Below, piece by piece: positions 9,901-21,503 of a stretch of DNA of 64,000 nucleotides. The DNA is from Zerene cesonia (taxonomy: Eukaryota > Arthropoda > Insecta > Lepidoptera > Pieridae). The notes under the pieces were generated by a model. That model saw only the letters and a list, made by a program, of their open reading frames with translations. It was not told the origin of the DNA and made no database searches. Both the position numbers and the translations under genes were made by a program. The DNA lies in assembly GCF_012273895.1 (NCBI RefSeq), contig NC_052121.1, positions 9,713,475-9,777,474 of the forward strand, given 5' to 3'. Every line of letters begins with the position of its first letter. Within the stretch, counting starts at the first letter, position 1.

Positions 9901-12573
9901 CCGTGTTTCTAAAGCCGATTGTAGAAGATAGCATAGCAAACCCAAGAAAATTCCACTTGGCGGATACGGTGAAACCAGGCGCAGTGAAGGCGGCCAATTT
10001 GAAATCGCCAAGGTTCATCAAGAGCCACCTGCCTCTGTCGTTGCTCCCACCAGGGCTGCTGGATACGGCTAAGGTGGTGTACGTGGCGCGGGACCCGAGG
10101 GATGCGGCGGTGTCCTTCTACTATTTGAGGAAGACGTTCGGGGGCGTGCCGAAGGACTTTAAAGCGTATTGGAACTACTTCATTAGGGGTTTGCGTAAGT
10201 ACAAATATAAAAAATTAATATGTATCACTACAAATTTAAAAGTAAAGTCGCTTACCGCGTCTATCTCTATAATTATATCTTTATGGCTCCACAACGGATT
10301 TTGATGGATTTTTTTAAATAGAGATTCAAGAGTAAGTTTTATATGCAATAACATCTATTAAACTACTCGGAATTAAGCGCGTGCGGGGCCGGGGGCAAAA
10401 GATAATTGATTAGATAATGTTGTGTACTTGATTCGAGGTCTATGATGTTTTGTGAAATTTAATAAACAAATGAAATAACTCACATTTTTTTAGGATTAGT
10501 TTCCCCACCGCTATGTTGTAATATAAATATAATATGTTAAATGATATTTAATATAAGTATTCAATAATATTTAACATATTATTCATTAGATATTACGATA
10601 ATCACAATTCACCTGTTTTATAAGATCTTATTATTTCGTAAATTCGATATATTTCGAACTATTTCCACTTTAAAGCGATTCCTGTTCGGTAGAAATCGCT
10701 TTAAAAGTGGAAATAGTTGTCGGATTTATTGAAACAATATAGCAATCTTAATCTACTCATACATTAAATATCATTGGAAATTGGCAGAATCCGCCTCTGT
10801 GCGATCGGGAAGGTCATAGACAAGAAGAAGATGTAGTCGAAAAATTTATTATTAAGTATTACTTTCATTTCTTTTAAAGGTTACAAATGATTTGTAATTT
10901 AAAATTTACCAAAATTCCAACCTACTAGATAAAAATAAAATCTGTATATAGTATACATCCTACTACTATTATAAAGCAAAAGTTTGTAATTATGGATGGT
11001 TAGATGTATGTATATAATTTGTTATTCTTTCACGTGAAAAAAGCTTATCGTAACTGTCTGGATTAACACACAGGCCTACTATTTAACCGAGTACCACGCG
11101 ACTAACACCGCGCGTTTAGAGCTAGTCTTAAATATTTATAACTAGCTTTTTTGTTTGTACCTAACACTGGAATTACATTTGGTGTTGTTTCATACATTAT
11201 TTGTCTTTGCAGATCACTATTTACCAGTTTTTGAACACGTAAAGGAAGCATGGAATATGAGACATCATCCGAATCTTTTGTTTTTATTTTATGAAGAATT
11301 ATCTAAGGTAATTTAAAGTTTTAAATAAATAGCAACGGAAAGCAAGAAACATTTTTCGTGCGATTAATTTCTTTATAGATTAGCTAGAAGTACAGAAATA
11401 AATCTATTTTGCTCTTGACACTAATTGTCAGGACTGAGGACACACGTGACAGGATCTATTTTTTATAGTATATGTAGAAAATCCGTTTATTGCGAAACTA
11501 TTCAGGGTCATAAGGAGTCGTGACTTGCGTTTTGATTATTTATATTTGACTTTGAATGATGTGACATAACATTAGATTAATCAATATTGTTCTATTGCAT
11601 ATGCAAACAGAAATGTTTAATTGAAATCTATTTACAAATTTTCTTTATTTCATAAAATTACAACAGACATATAGAGAATTACGTTTGTGGTAAAAATAAT
11701 CACTACAATTAACTATATTACTAATAAGTAGCTTTTCGCCTGCGGCTTCGCCCGGGTAGTCCAAGCAAAAAATAGACAGTGTAGAGATTTTCGTGGGATT
11801 TCGGGATCAATACAACTTAATACTACTTATTGTTACTATCGCGTTAGACAGTGTATTTATTACTTAAATTTCAGGACTTGCCCGCTGTCATCCGTCGAGT
11901 AGCCGACTTTTTAGGTAAAGAAATGACACAAGAGCAAGTGATGAAATTGGCAGACCATCTCAATTTCAGTAACTTTAAGGATAACACGTCCGTCAATAAC
12001 GTAGATTTGGGACATCCCAGCATCGTCTTCGATCAGCAGGCTCCATTCATAAGGAAAGGTGAGACCTCATACAGATCGAAATAACTAATTTTCCTTTTGT
12101 TTTCTTTTATGTTATATAACAGACAACTTGTGGTTCGCCTGATGGTAAGCGATCAACACCGCTCATGAACATTCGCAGAGACTTAGACCACTAACGAAAT
12201 ACGTTGCTTTAAATCTGCTTTAAGGGTAAAGAAAGGATGGGGAAAACGATATAGGCCTCCGGCCCCCTACTCTATGGTGAGTGGGGGAGCCGGAGTTTTT
12301 GACGTTGTGGGTGGTCATCTCTGGATCTACTGAACTGATAATGATAAAAATGTTGTAATGAAATAATTGACAGTTAATAATTACGCTCAGAAACTAATAT
12401 TATGTTGGCTACGAATGAGTAATATTCTATCATAATTATCATTTTTAGGTAAAGTGGGCGGTTGGACAGACCACTTCGACGATGAGATGGTGGAACAAGC
12501 TGACAGATGGCTTAAAGAGAACCTCGCCGACACTGACCTGAGATATCCTGCGTGGGAACTGACGGATTTGTAG
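6973..12573 (+). CDS. Cytosolic sulfotransferase (SULT), copy B, exon 1 in gap
   Basis: Transfers sulfate from PAPS to a hydroxyl or amine of a small acceptor; the substrate is unknown (insect homologues are often named luciferin sulfotransferase-like). Six exons are visible: 6973-7107, 9036-9135, 9881-10194, 11213-11307, 11875-12058 and 12449-12573, all with GT-AG borders and consistent phases. Key motifs are the PAPS 5'-phosphosulfate loop FPRSGTTW across exons 2/3, the catalytic histidine in FIKSHLPLS, the 3'-phosphate motif VARDPRDAAVS (exon 4), and RKGKVGGW across exons 6/7. The first 28 codons are expected in the gap at 5571-6570. The protein ends WELTDL at TAG 12571-12573, 21 codons before the position where copy D stops. 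The core fold is complete, so activity is plausible. Exon 2 is identical to that of D, while exon 7 differs from C by one base. Confidence 0.88.
7623..8622. other. Assembly gap (1000 N) in intron 2 of copy B
   Basis: Placeholder-size gap. Left flank aligns with copy D at about 24418. The first 60 or so bases after the gap (8623-8690) have no counterpart in copy D, which rejoins at TTTTTATACAGTTAAG, so the gap probably hides an insertion. Confidence 0.9.
9174..9470 (+). mobile_element. tRNA-derived SINE, 297 bp, flanked by 10-bp target duplication
   Basis: AATTATATAA at 9164-9173 is repeated at 9471-9480. The same place in copies C (about 17295-17310) and D (about 25145-25156) is an uninterrupted empty site. 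The head carries RNA polymerase III promoter boxes: box A TGGCTCAGTGG (9181-9191) and box B GGTTCGAGACC (9225-9235). A second, more diverged member lies at 44512-44766. Inserted in intron 3 of copy B after the array duplicated. Confidence 0.88.
10657..10718. repeat. Inverted repeat (24-bp arms, 12-base loop) in copy B intron 4
   Basis: Arm 10657-10680 is the reverse complement of 10693-10718 apart from one bulged A. Related sequence occurs at the same intron position in copy C (about 19380-19435, one arm decayed) and as a perfect hairpin in copy D (27100-27146). Confidence 0.75.
10955..11126 (+). mobile_element. Helitron-like short repeat ending CTAGT (copy B intron 4)
   Basis: Runs from TCCTACTACTATTATAAA to GAGCTAGT, with the middle typical of this family (CACGTGAAAAAAGC, GGATTAACACACAGGC, ACCACGCG). 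The equivalent element at about 19681-19871 in copy C intron 4 shows it predates the B/C split. The CTAG end and lack of target duplication suggest a small non-autonomous Helitron; this is inference from style. Confidence 0.5.
12118..12300 (+). repeat. Interspersed repeat family R2 (copy B intron 6)
   Basis: Begins near ACTTGTGGTTCGCCTGATGG and includes GCGATCAACACCGC and GAACATTCGCAGAG. It matches the fuller member at 58490-58790. A sister copy in the same intron of copy C (20908-21055), with none in copy D, places its insertion before the B/C duplication. Confidence 0.65.
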
Positions 12574-13076
12574 AAAAAAATCTATTAGTGTAGACTACAT
12601 GTTTGTGCGCACACCGCAAGGACGAAACTAGAATCTTCGAGAGAAATCTGTAAATCTAAGAAAGAAGTCTTTAAACGACTTCAAGAAAGAAAGCTATCCA
12701 TTCTGTTCTGCTATCCATTATGACTGTTTTTCTTTTATTATTTGAAAGCTGATGCCTCCCATTTAAATTTGGTCTAGTTCGGACAATTTAAATGTGGTTT
12801 AAGTGTTTATTAAAAATAACTACTATTTATTATTATAATTTATTTCAAATAAAGATTTTATAATTGTTTTGGTGTATATTTCTCCGTAAACCATATTGTA
12901 TATACCTTGTATTTAACTTATTAATTTTAGAAGACGGAATAGATTAATGCTATGAAACTAAAAATTAAATGAGAATGAGCTGGGAATCTTTATTTTTCTC
13001 ATGCATTCTGTGACAGCGTGTAATCAAACGACGTATATAAATGTTGATTTGAGTAAGCCAGGTTATTATCTAGATA
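12574..13076. other. 3' UTR and flank of copy B
   Basis: After the premature stop the old coding tail is still legible (GACTACATG, then CGCACACCGCAAGG, about 12590-12630). It is followed by the conserved 3' UTR, AATAAA at 12848-12853, and flanking sequence shared with A and C up to TTATTATCTAG at about 13075. Confidence 0.65.
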
Positions 13077-14946
13077 ACACTATAAAAACTACACCATTTA
13101 CTAACTTGAGCAGAGAAGCATGGTGTAATGAATGTTAGTACAGAGTATAAAGACAATTTTGTAGCAGCGCCATCTATGATATTTCATAAAAATCATCAAG
13201 TTATATGTTAACACATTCGGCAGTATTTTCGTATATTCACAGAGACCCATGTCACATTGAATTAAGGGTAACGTCGCGGGCAAAATGTATATAGTTATGA
13301 ATATTAGTAGGATGGGATAGGATACGGGATTTGTCGTTGCCATGTTATGACATCACACATCCAAAACGGGAAAAGAAAATACACTTGTAAATAACTTTTG
13401 TTTTGTTGTCATGTACTGTACATGTAGAAGGTTCAGTCAAACATATTTTTTACTTCATCTCATCACTTATATATTTGTAGGCCATTTTTTGTGTCGGCTT
13501 CACTGGTGGTTCATTAGAGCTACACAATTATTTACAGCGCACGTTATCTGCTAGTCTGGATTTGCGAGATAAATTCAAAATTCAACGCCCCCTAATGACG
13601 AGTCGATAAGGGGGGATTATGAAGTGACGTTTCCGGTACTTTCACCTGCCTTAAGTAATCTCTTTAAGGTGTAAATATATCTTTCTCGTTTCGTTCGTAG
13701 TTCTCGATGTAAAACATTAAAAAGCTTTCCTAATAAGATACATCATGGAGTTTGCTCTTTTAACCACGCCAGTAATGTGAGTTTCCCACTTTAAATCTTT
13801 ACTTATTACACCCAGGTTCTTTTGACTATCTACGGGCGTAAGTTATTCATTTCCAAGATAATATGTCTTATGGGGGTTATTTTTGCTTATAATATGAAGA
13901 ACAGTGAGTTTTGTTGCGTTTAGAGATAAAAACCACTGTTTACTCCAATTCAATATGGCATCTAAGTCGTGTTCTATACTCTGAGAACTTATGGATGGAT
14001 TACCGAAAAGTTTTGTGTTATCCGCAAATAGCATGAAGAACCTTTCAAGTGTATTATTAAGATCAGTTAAATATAGAATAAAGATAAGAGTTCTGTTGGA
14101 ACTGTTGATAGTGCTTTACCGATTCGTACACAGAAAGTTCTGTCCGACAAAAGGTCCTTTATTTATTTATTTATTTATTTATTCTTTATTGCACACACTT
14201 ACAAAATATGTAAAAAAAAAAGAAATAAAATTTAACAAAAACTGGTATGCAAAGGGCGGCCTTATGGCTAAAAGCCATCTCTACCAGACAACCGTTGGGT
14301 AAAGGACAATATATTTTTAGCAACGTACAATGCAACGCACGTAGGCAGGCAGTCTATTGGAAAATTAGTAAAGACAAAAAAAATTAATAATAAATAAATT
14401 AACAATAATAAAAAAGTAACAAAATATAAACTACTTTCAATAAGTTTAATAGTAATACATATATACGTATAAATAAATATCCAGGTCCTTTATCCAGGAC
14501 AACATTTTTCCACGTATTCCAATGTTGGGAATAAAGTGGCTATAATTAATGTAAACATTGACGCTTTTAACAAATTGAAGGTTTACTTTTTGCATGTGGT
14601 CTTCATACTGGCAAACTTCAATTTCTGAACCCTGTCACAATCAATACCTTGATGGTGTCTCGGGCATTGCGCCCATCATAGGACATTAATTCTGCTTTTT
14701 ATTCACAACATAAATTCTCACACAGACCCACTCACTAAACTGACGCCACTTTTAAGTAAATTCTGAGTCAAGTCGATCAAGTCCCCGTCATATAATTACA
14801 AATTGCAAGTCTTATAAATGTGTACACTCTCATTGAAAACAACTTTTTTATCTTATATAGTATAAATGAAATAGGTTTTGTCAATAAAAAAAAGTTATTA
14901 ATCATATATCAGGAGAGCGTTTTTCCCGCGAACTATGATCGTATAT
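13077..14946. mobile_element. Composite transposon-derived insertion between copies B and C
   Basis: Units A and C run directly from TTATTATCTAGCTTCTA into the GTCTATTC(T/C)CTA motif. Here those two motifs are separated by about 1.9 kb. The extra DNA contains a reverse-strand LINE fragment (13640-14090), a TTTA tract (14159-14182), and a segment like the GGCGGCCTTATGGCTAA 3' ends of other insect LINEs (14250-14300). Confidence 0.65.
13640..14090 (-). pseudogene. LINE reverse-transcriptase fragment
   Basis: On the minus strand 14034-13843 reads MLFADNTKLFGN, a degenerate form of the YADD catalytic motif, then WSKQWFLSLNATKLTVLHI. The other frame (about 13838-13736) continues KNLGVISKDLKWETHI and KRANSMMYL, the usual palm/thumb segments of CR1/jockey-group LINEs. 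A stop and frame change lie between. It is unlike the LINE at 1202-5570, so a separate family. Confidence 0.75.
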
Positions 14947-14985
14947 GTTGTCTGTTCTCTATGGACACTCATTTGATGACCGGGC

Positions 14986-15022
14986 TACTATGAATGTTGA
15001 GACTTTACCTTTTTGCCAGAGG
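14986..15022 (+). pseudogene. Mini-ORF exon 1 remnant, unit before copy C
   Basis: TACTATGAATGTTGAGAC... ends TTGCCAGAG|GTAGGT, aligning with 590-624. The second exon is missing; the sequence jumps to the segment beginning CACTAAGATCAAAGGG (15051). This unit has lost the region equivalent to 640-1000 of unit A. Confidence 0.45.
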
Positions 15023-15401
15023 TAGGTAACAAATTACAATAAAAATAATGTACACTAAGATCAAAGGGTCTTTCAGCTTTGCCGAAATGGGGATTCATAT
15101 GATCGTGTTAGAATCAATCGGGCCGAAAAGCAGTCAATGCGCAATAGTGGTGACGGTGTATCGATTTTTTGGGTATCTCAATTGTTTTAGTTTGATTGCA
15201 CAAAAGGAAAACACGCAAAATATATCGATAGCAGGGAGATCAAGTTTATAAGATTACGTTGCGAAGATAACAATTTGATATTGTATAATATATTTGAGGA
15301 TATTGCCCCTTCATTTGTGAGATTACCTAAATTTTTAATTTATACCACTGATAACAAGCATAATATATTAAGAGGTGCAAATGATAAGAGCTTAGAAAGT
15401 T

Positions 15402-18400
15402 ATGACAATGTCGAGAATTCCGTTCCCGTTTGAAATTAAAGATGTGGAAGAAAATCTTGCTAAGGAACTTATGGTGCATTATACAGGTACATGTGGCTTT
15501 TGAATATTATTTTCAGTTAAATAAACATATTGTTTTAGTACAAAGTGTGATTAATAAAAAAATAAGTAAGTAACAAATCGCTCATTGCTGTGTTTATTTA
15601 TGTTGGCAGATTAAATAAGATACTTTTGGGATTTTGAAACTTAATAATGGCTATTAAATCGTACCTTCAATTACATTTTTTCACAGACCATTAGTGAATT
15701 TACTGAGGTTATGAAATGTAGCAATATCTGCGTAAAATTACATGTTGATTTTTATGAAGTATTTAATTGTTGGAATTTAGTTATTTGTCTCTTTATATTT
15801 ATTTATATATAATATATATTCAACTCCAGTCCTTAGAGAAAGAACCTTAGAGGAACATAGGAATATGGAGTTAAGATTTTTTTTATACTGTAATCAAATA
15901 TGTATCTAGATCACCAACAGCGTATTTAATTATGTACATAGAGAGGTTTTATTTTGGCGTTTATTATTTTTTGCCAATGTCTACATTCATCTAGGTTTTT
16001 TAATGCAATATAATTTTGTTTTGTTCTAAAAATATTTATAAATTACACAGGAGAATTGACGGGGTTCGTGCAAGTTGGGCCCAAGAAATATTTCTTCCCC
16101 AATAAATATAAGGAGGAAGCTGAAGACATTTACAATATCCCGGTGAAACCAGATGACGTGTACGTTGTTACATTTCCTAGATCAGGTTTGTGATTACTTA
16201 AATAAACTAAAATATGAATGTATTTTTTGACTATAAATTATATTTTGGTCGCATTATAATCTAAGTTTTAAGATTGCAACAGAAACGTTGACACGAATCT
16301 TTATTTATCGTAGGCAAATAATATTGCACAATACAGTATTTTATATTAAAAAATGAGAAATTATAAAATTAATTTAATACAACAAAAAACGTGATGTATA
16401 AAAACTGACAAAGTGCAAATACTACATAATTTATAATTATGAAACAAATGTCATATATCGTCATCAGAACGAAATATTCAAGCACTATCTCTTTCTAGCC
16501 ATGACCCGCCTGTTTTTATATATTCAACACCAAGCACCAGCGGAAGGTGGCAACCATCTCTTGTACCTTGCATATAGCTCTTTTTTCCTTGCTAATACGC
16601 TCATAATTAAGTACACGCATAGGTTTGTGTGGTGGTAGGTTCATTTCAAATGTAGTAAGATACCGTTTTACACGTGCTTGCGTCATTATATTGTTTACTT
16701 CCAATACGGTTAATTACTCAGTGCTCGTCCAGGTTAATACTCAACTTAGAGGCAGTACTAAACATATTGTGGCAGTAGTAATTATAGTGTTGTTGTGCTC
16801 GGGAAGGCCAGATATCTATAAGCGAATTGGTTTGTCATTCGACAAGATTTACGACAAGTAGTGTAATTTTGAACACATCCATAAGCATTTTAGTTTTCTT
16901 ACGTTTTTATTAAATATGAAATAAACATATTTAAACGCATATAAAACAAACATATATATTAACATCCGTAACTAGCATCGAGAAGCAGCGCAAGTCGTAT
17001 TGATACCCAGGAAAATCTTTTGACTTTACATGCACCGGGTTCTAGGATACTATTAGATAATAAGTTAACAGGTGGATTTTGAGTCTAGATCTACGTTCCA
17101 TTTCTATCAATTATTATAATGTTAAAAAATAGAAGGACCTCCCCATAAAAATAATATATATGTACCAACAGGCACTACATGGACGCAGGAGCTGGTCTGG
17201 TTGGTGAAAAATGATCTCGACTTTGAAGCTGCCAAAGAAACACCGTTACCATTCAGATTTCCATTCCTGGAGTAAGTATTCTTGGTATATACATTTAATA
17301 ATTATATAATCGAAGTACATATATTAATGAGCTAACAATTAAATAATTTGGCTTGTGCACAGAGCACACTATATTATGGTCGTGTTCCCTTTTAGGGTTA
17401 CGAGGAAAAGGCATTATGATTGTTTTTCCGAATTTTCAGGAATTCAATGTCTGCTTGGTTGTATTGCTTGTTTGCTCTTAAAAAATTCTCGAGTATATAA
17501 ATATCCTCGTGACTTAGCCTGACAGACGGCATCGTAGTTATATAATGTATGCATGTATGTTTATTTCTTTTGACTGGCACTCCAACAAGGGGCTACTGAA
17601 AATCAGCGNNNNNNNNNNNNNNNNNNNNNNNNNNNNNNNNNNNNNNNNNNNNNNNNNNNNNNNNNNNNNNNNNNNNNNNNNNNNNNNNNNNNNNNNNNNN
17701 NNNNNNNNNNNNNNNNNNNNNNNNNNNNNNNNNNNNNNNNNNNNNNNNNNNNNNNNNNNNNNNNNNNNNNNNNNNNNNNNNNNNNNNNNNNNNNNNNNNN
17801 NNNNNNNNNNNNNNNNNNNNNNNNNNNNNNNNNNNNNNNNNNNNNNNNNNNNNNNNNNNNNNNNNNNNNNNNNNNNNNNNNNNNNNNNNNNNNNNNNNNN
17901 NNNNNNNNNNNNNNNNNNNNNNNNNNNNNNNNNNNNNNNNNNNNNNNNNNNNNNNNNNNNNNNNNNNNNNNNNNNNNNNNNNNNNNNNNNNNNNNNNNNN
18001 NNNNNNNNNNNNNNNNNNNNNNNNNNNNNNNNNNNNNNNNNNNNNNNNNNNNNNNNNNNNNNNNNNNNNNNNNNNNNNNNNNNNNNNNNNNNNNNNNNNN
18101 NNNNNNNNNNNNNNNNNNNNNNNNNNNNNNNNNNNNNNNNNNNNNNNNNNNNNNNNNNNNNNNNNNNNNNNNNNNNNNNNNNNNNNNNNNNNNNNNNNNN
18201 NNNNNNNNNNNNNNNNNNNNNNNNNNNNNNNNNNNNNNNNNNNNNNNNNNNNNNNNNNNNNNNNNNNNNNNNNNNNNNNNNNNNNNNNNNNNNNNNNNNN
18301 NNNNNNNNNNNNNNNNNNNNNNNNNNNNNNNNNNNNNNNNNNNNNNNNNNNNNNNNNNNNNNNNNNNNNNNNNNNNNNNNNNNNNNNNNNNNNNNNNNNN

Positions 18401-21400
18401 NNNNNNNNNNNNNNNNNNNNNNNNNNNNNNNNNNNNNNNNNNNNNNNNNNNNNNNNNNNNNNNNNNNNNNNNNNNNNNNNNNNNNNNNNNNNNNNNNNNN
18501 NNNNNNNNNNNNNNNNNNNNNNNNNNNNNNNNNNNNNNNNNNNNNNNNNNNNNNNNNNNNNNNNNNNNNNNNNNNNNNNNNNNNNNNNNNNNNNNNNNNN
18601 NNNNNNNNAGACATATTGGAACTACTTCATTAGGGGATTGCGTAAGTGCGATTAAAAAAATTTAATGTATACATAGTATAAAGCAAAGTCGCTTCTCGCG
18701 TCTGCCATATGTATATATGCATAGATTTCAAAACTACAGAACGGATTTTGATGGAGTTTTCTTGAATAGATAGAGTGATTCAAGAGGAAGATTTATATGC
18801 ATAATACATCTATTAAACTACGAATTCAAAGCGTGCGAAACCGCGGGCAAATGTTAGTGTAGTATAAGTGCAATGTTTGTTATGATGTTGATTGGATAAT
18901 GTTGTGTATTTGATTAGAGGTGTATGCTGTTTTGGGAAATGTAATAAACAAATTAAATACGACACATTTTTTAGACCTATAAGCATAATATGATCTCTAT
19001 TCTTACAGTTAAGATTTGTCTATCGGTCCTTTTGAAGTTTTTAATGGAGAATGAGAGGGACACTTTCATTACTCATTATGAAACGTCTATATTATTTTTA
19101 AATTTAGTAAAATTCTAATTATTTTTACCTGTCATTGTCTAGTATCATTTTTAATCAATATTAAAGGTGTGTTATTTACATACATTATGTAATAAGCTGC
19201 TTATCACGATAATCACAATTCACCTGTTTTATAAGATCATATTATTTTCTGATACGCAAATTAATAAATAATAATGCAAGGTAAATTTATTAGCATTTTA
19301 AAGTTATCTTATCTGATTATATATTTTACATTGACCTTCAAATGATTAAATGAGACAATTTTGAAAATATGCACCGAGATTTTCTTTAAAGCGAGTGGTT
19401 CGATAGAAATCGTTTTAAAGTGGAAATAGTTGTCAGATTCATACATTAATTATCACTGGATATTCGCAGAATCCGTCTCCATGCGAATGAAGGCCATAGA
19501 CAAGAAGTCGAATTGATTTTTACGGCTCTCAGATAAATTAATTAGTTAGTATTACCTAGTATAGTATTATGTCATATGTGGTATTTCGAATTATTTTTGT
19601 AAAGGTTATAATTAAATATTATTTGTAATTTTATAAAGTTCTTACCTACTAGATACAAATAAAGTATGAATATAGTACATATCCTACTAATATTATAAAC
19701 GCGAAAGTTTGTAATTATGGATTAGATGGATGGATTTATAATTATTTCACGCAAAAACGGCTTGTTATAACAGTCTGAAATTTGGTACAGATATAGATTA
19801 TATTCTGGATTAGCACATAGGCTACTTTTTAACCGGGTACCACGCGACTGGCACCGCGGGTTACAACTAGACTAAATATTTATGACTAGCTAATTTTGTT
19901 TGTACCTAACACTGGAGTTTCTTTGGGTGGTTTTTTCATACATTATTTTTCTTTGCAGATAACTATTCACCAATATTTGAACACGTAAAAGAAGCATGGA
20001 ATATGAGACATCATCCGAATCTTTTGTTTTTATTTTATGAAGAATTATCTAAGGTAATTTCAAGTTTTACATAAATAGCAACGGAAAGCAAGATACATTT
20101 ATCGCACGATTAATGTCTAAACGAATAACCGTTATAGTATTTAGCAAGAAGTACAGAAATAAATCTATGTTGTTTCTGACACTTGACAGGATAAAGGACG
20201 CACTTGACAGGATCTATTTTTTTACAGTATACGACCCGTCTCATGCCCAAATTATAGATTAAAATCGAATAGCACGAGCCAATCGATATGCCTAGGTCCT
20301 CAGCAATTTCTTTAACGGTGATTCGACGATTGACCAATACTCTTTGGATTGGCCAATATTTTTTGAATAGGTAAAAATTGAAGACGAACCAAAACATGTA
20401 ATTAACTTTACGTAACCCGCGAAAATGCAAAATTCGTGATACTTTTTTGTGAATGTTGGATCGCATTAAGCCATGTTGGATCGCAAAGTAAATGATTTTA
20501 ATATTAAGTAGCTTTTCGCTCGTGATGTCCAAGCAAAGAATAAACAATGTAAAGTTTTCCGCTAATAGTTTCCCCGGTCCCACGGGATTTCCATGGGATC
20601 AAATACTACTTAATACTATTTATTGTTACTATCGCATTAGACAGTGTATTTATTACTTAAATTTCAGGACTTGCCGGCTGTCATCCGTCGAGTAGCCGAC
20701 TTTTTAGGTAAAGAAATGTCACAAGAGCAAGTGATGAAATTGGCACACCATCTCAATTTCAGTAACTTTAAGGATAACACGTCAGTCAATAACGTGCATT
20801 TGGGAAATCCCGACATCGTCGTCGATGGAGAGGCGCCATTCGTAAGGAAAGGTGAGACCTTATACAGATCGAAAAAACTAGTTTTTCTTTTGTTTTCTTC
20901 TTATGTTATAACGGGAAACTTGTGATTCCCCGGATGGTAAGCGATCACCACCGCCCATGAACATTCACAAAGACTTAGACCACTGCAAATGCGCTGTCCG
21001 CTTTTAATAGCTAAGGGATAGAGAAAGGATTGATGACTGGAAAGAAGGACTCTGTATTAAGTGGTACCTTCTTAATCTATTATTCTATTTATTTCAAATT
21101 AATTATATGTGTTAATTGCATCTGAGTATAACTGAAGAATACTGTACTTATAATAATGTTTTAAACTATTTATAATATGTTCTACAATAAATTATGTTTA
21201 TGCTTTAATTCAATACTGTAGAGAGGCAAAGTTTGTGACGTTGTAGGGGGTCATCTTTGGATCTACTGAATCGATAATTGTATAATAATGTGCAACAATT
21301 TACAATTACGCTCAGAAACTAAGAGAAAGATATGTTGGCTACGAATGAATAATATTCTATCATCACTATCATTTTTAGGTAAAGTGGGCGGTTGGAGAGA

Positions 21401-21503
21401 CCACTTCGACGATGAGATGGTGGAACAAGCTGACAGATGGCTTAAAGAGAACCTCGCCGACACTGACCTGAGATATCCTGCGTGGGAACTGACGGATTTG
21501 TAG
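15402..21503 (+). CDS. Cytosolic sulfotransferase (SULT), copy C, most of exon 4 in gap
   Basis: Seven exons as in copy D: 15402-15486, 16051-16185, 17172-17271, exon 4 (only its end, 18609-18641, is visible), 19959-20053, 20668-20851 and 21379-21503. It starts MTMSRIPFPFEIKDVEEN; a second ATG at codon 3 is possible. FPRSGTTW spans exons 2/3, and RKGKVGGW spans exons 6/7. The catalytic histidine and the RDPRD motif fall in the gap 17609-18608 and cannot be confirmed. It ends WELTDL with the same early stop as B (TAG 21501-21503). Exon 2 differs from B and D at several sites, while exon 7 is nearly identical to B. It is probably a working gene if exon 4 is intact. Reaction and substrate uncertainty as for copy B. 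Confidence 0.85.
17609..18608. other. Assembly gap (1000 N) over intron 3/exon 4 of copy C
   Basis: Exactly 1000 N. The sequence before the gap (about 17540-17608) no longer follows copies B and D, so the gap may hide rearranged or inserted DNA as well as about 280 bases of exon 4. Confidence 0.95.
20226..20345 (-). pseudogene. mariner-type transposase fragment (HTH domain)
   Basis: Minus-strand reading gives VNRRITVKEIAEDLGIS, then IGSCYSIL and LGMRRV. This is the second helix-turn-helix of mariner (Tc1/mariner superfamily) transposases. Only this stretch is recognisable. It lies in intron 5 of copy C; copies B and D have no matching segment there. Confidence 0.75.
20908..21055 (+). repeat. 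Repeat family R2 (copy C intron 6)
   Basis: Contains GCGATCACCACCGCCCATGA and GCGCTGTCCGCTTTTAATAG, matching 58530-58610. Sister insertion of the one at 12118-12300. Confidence 0.65.
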
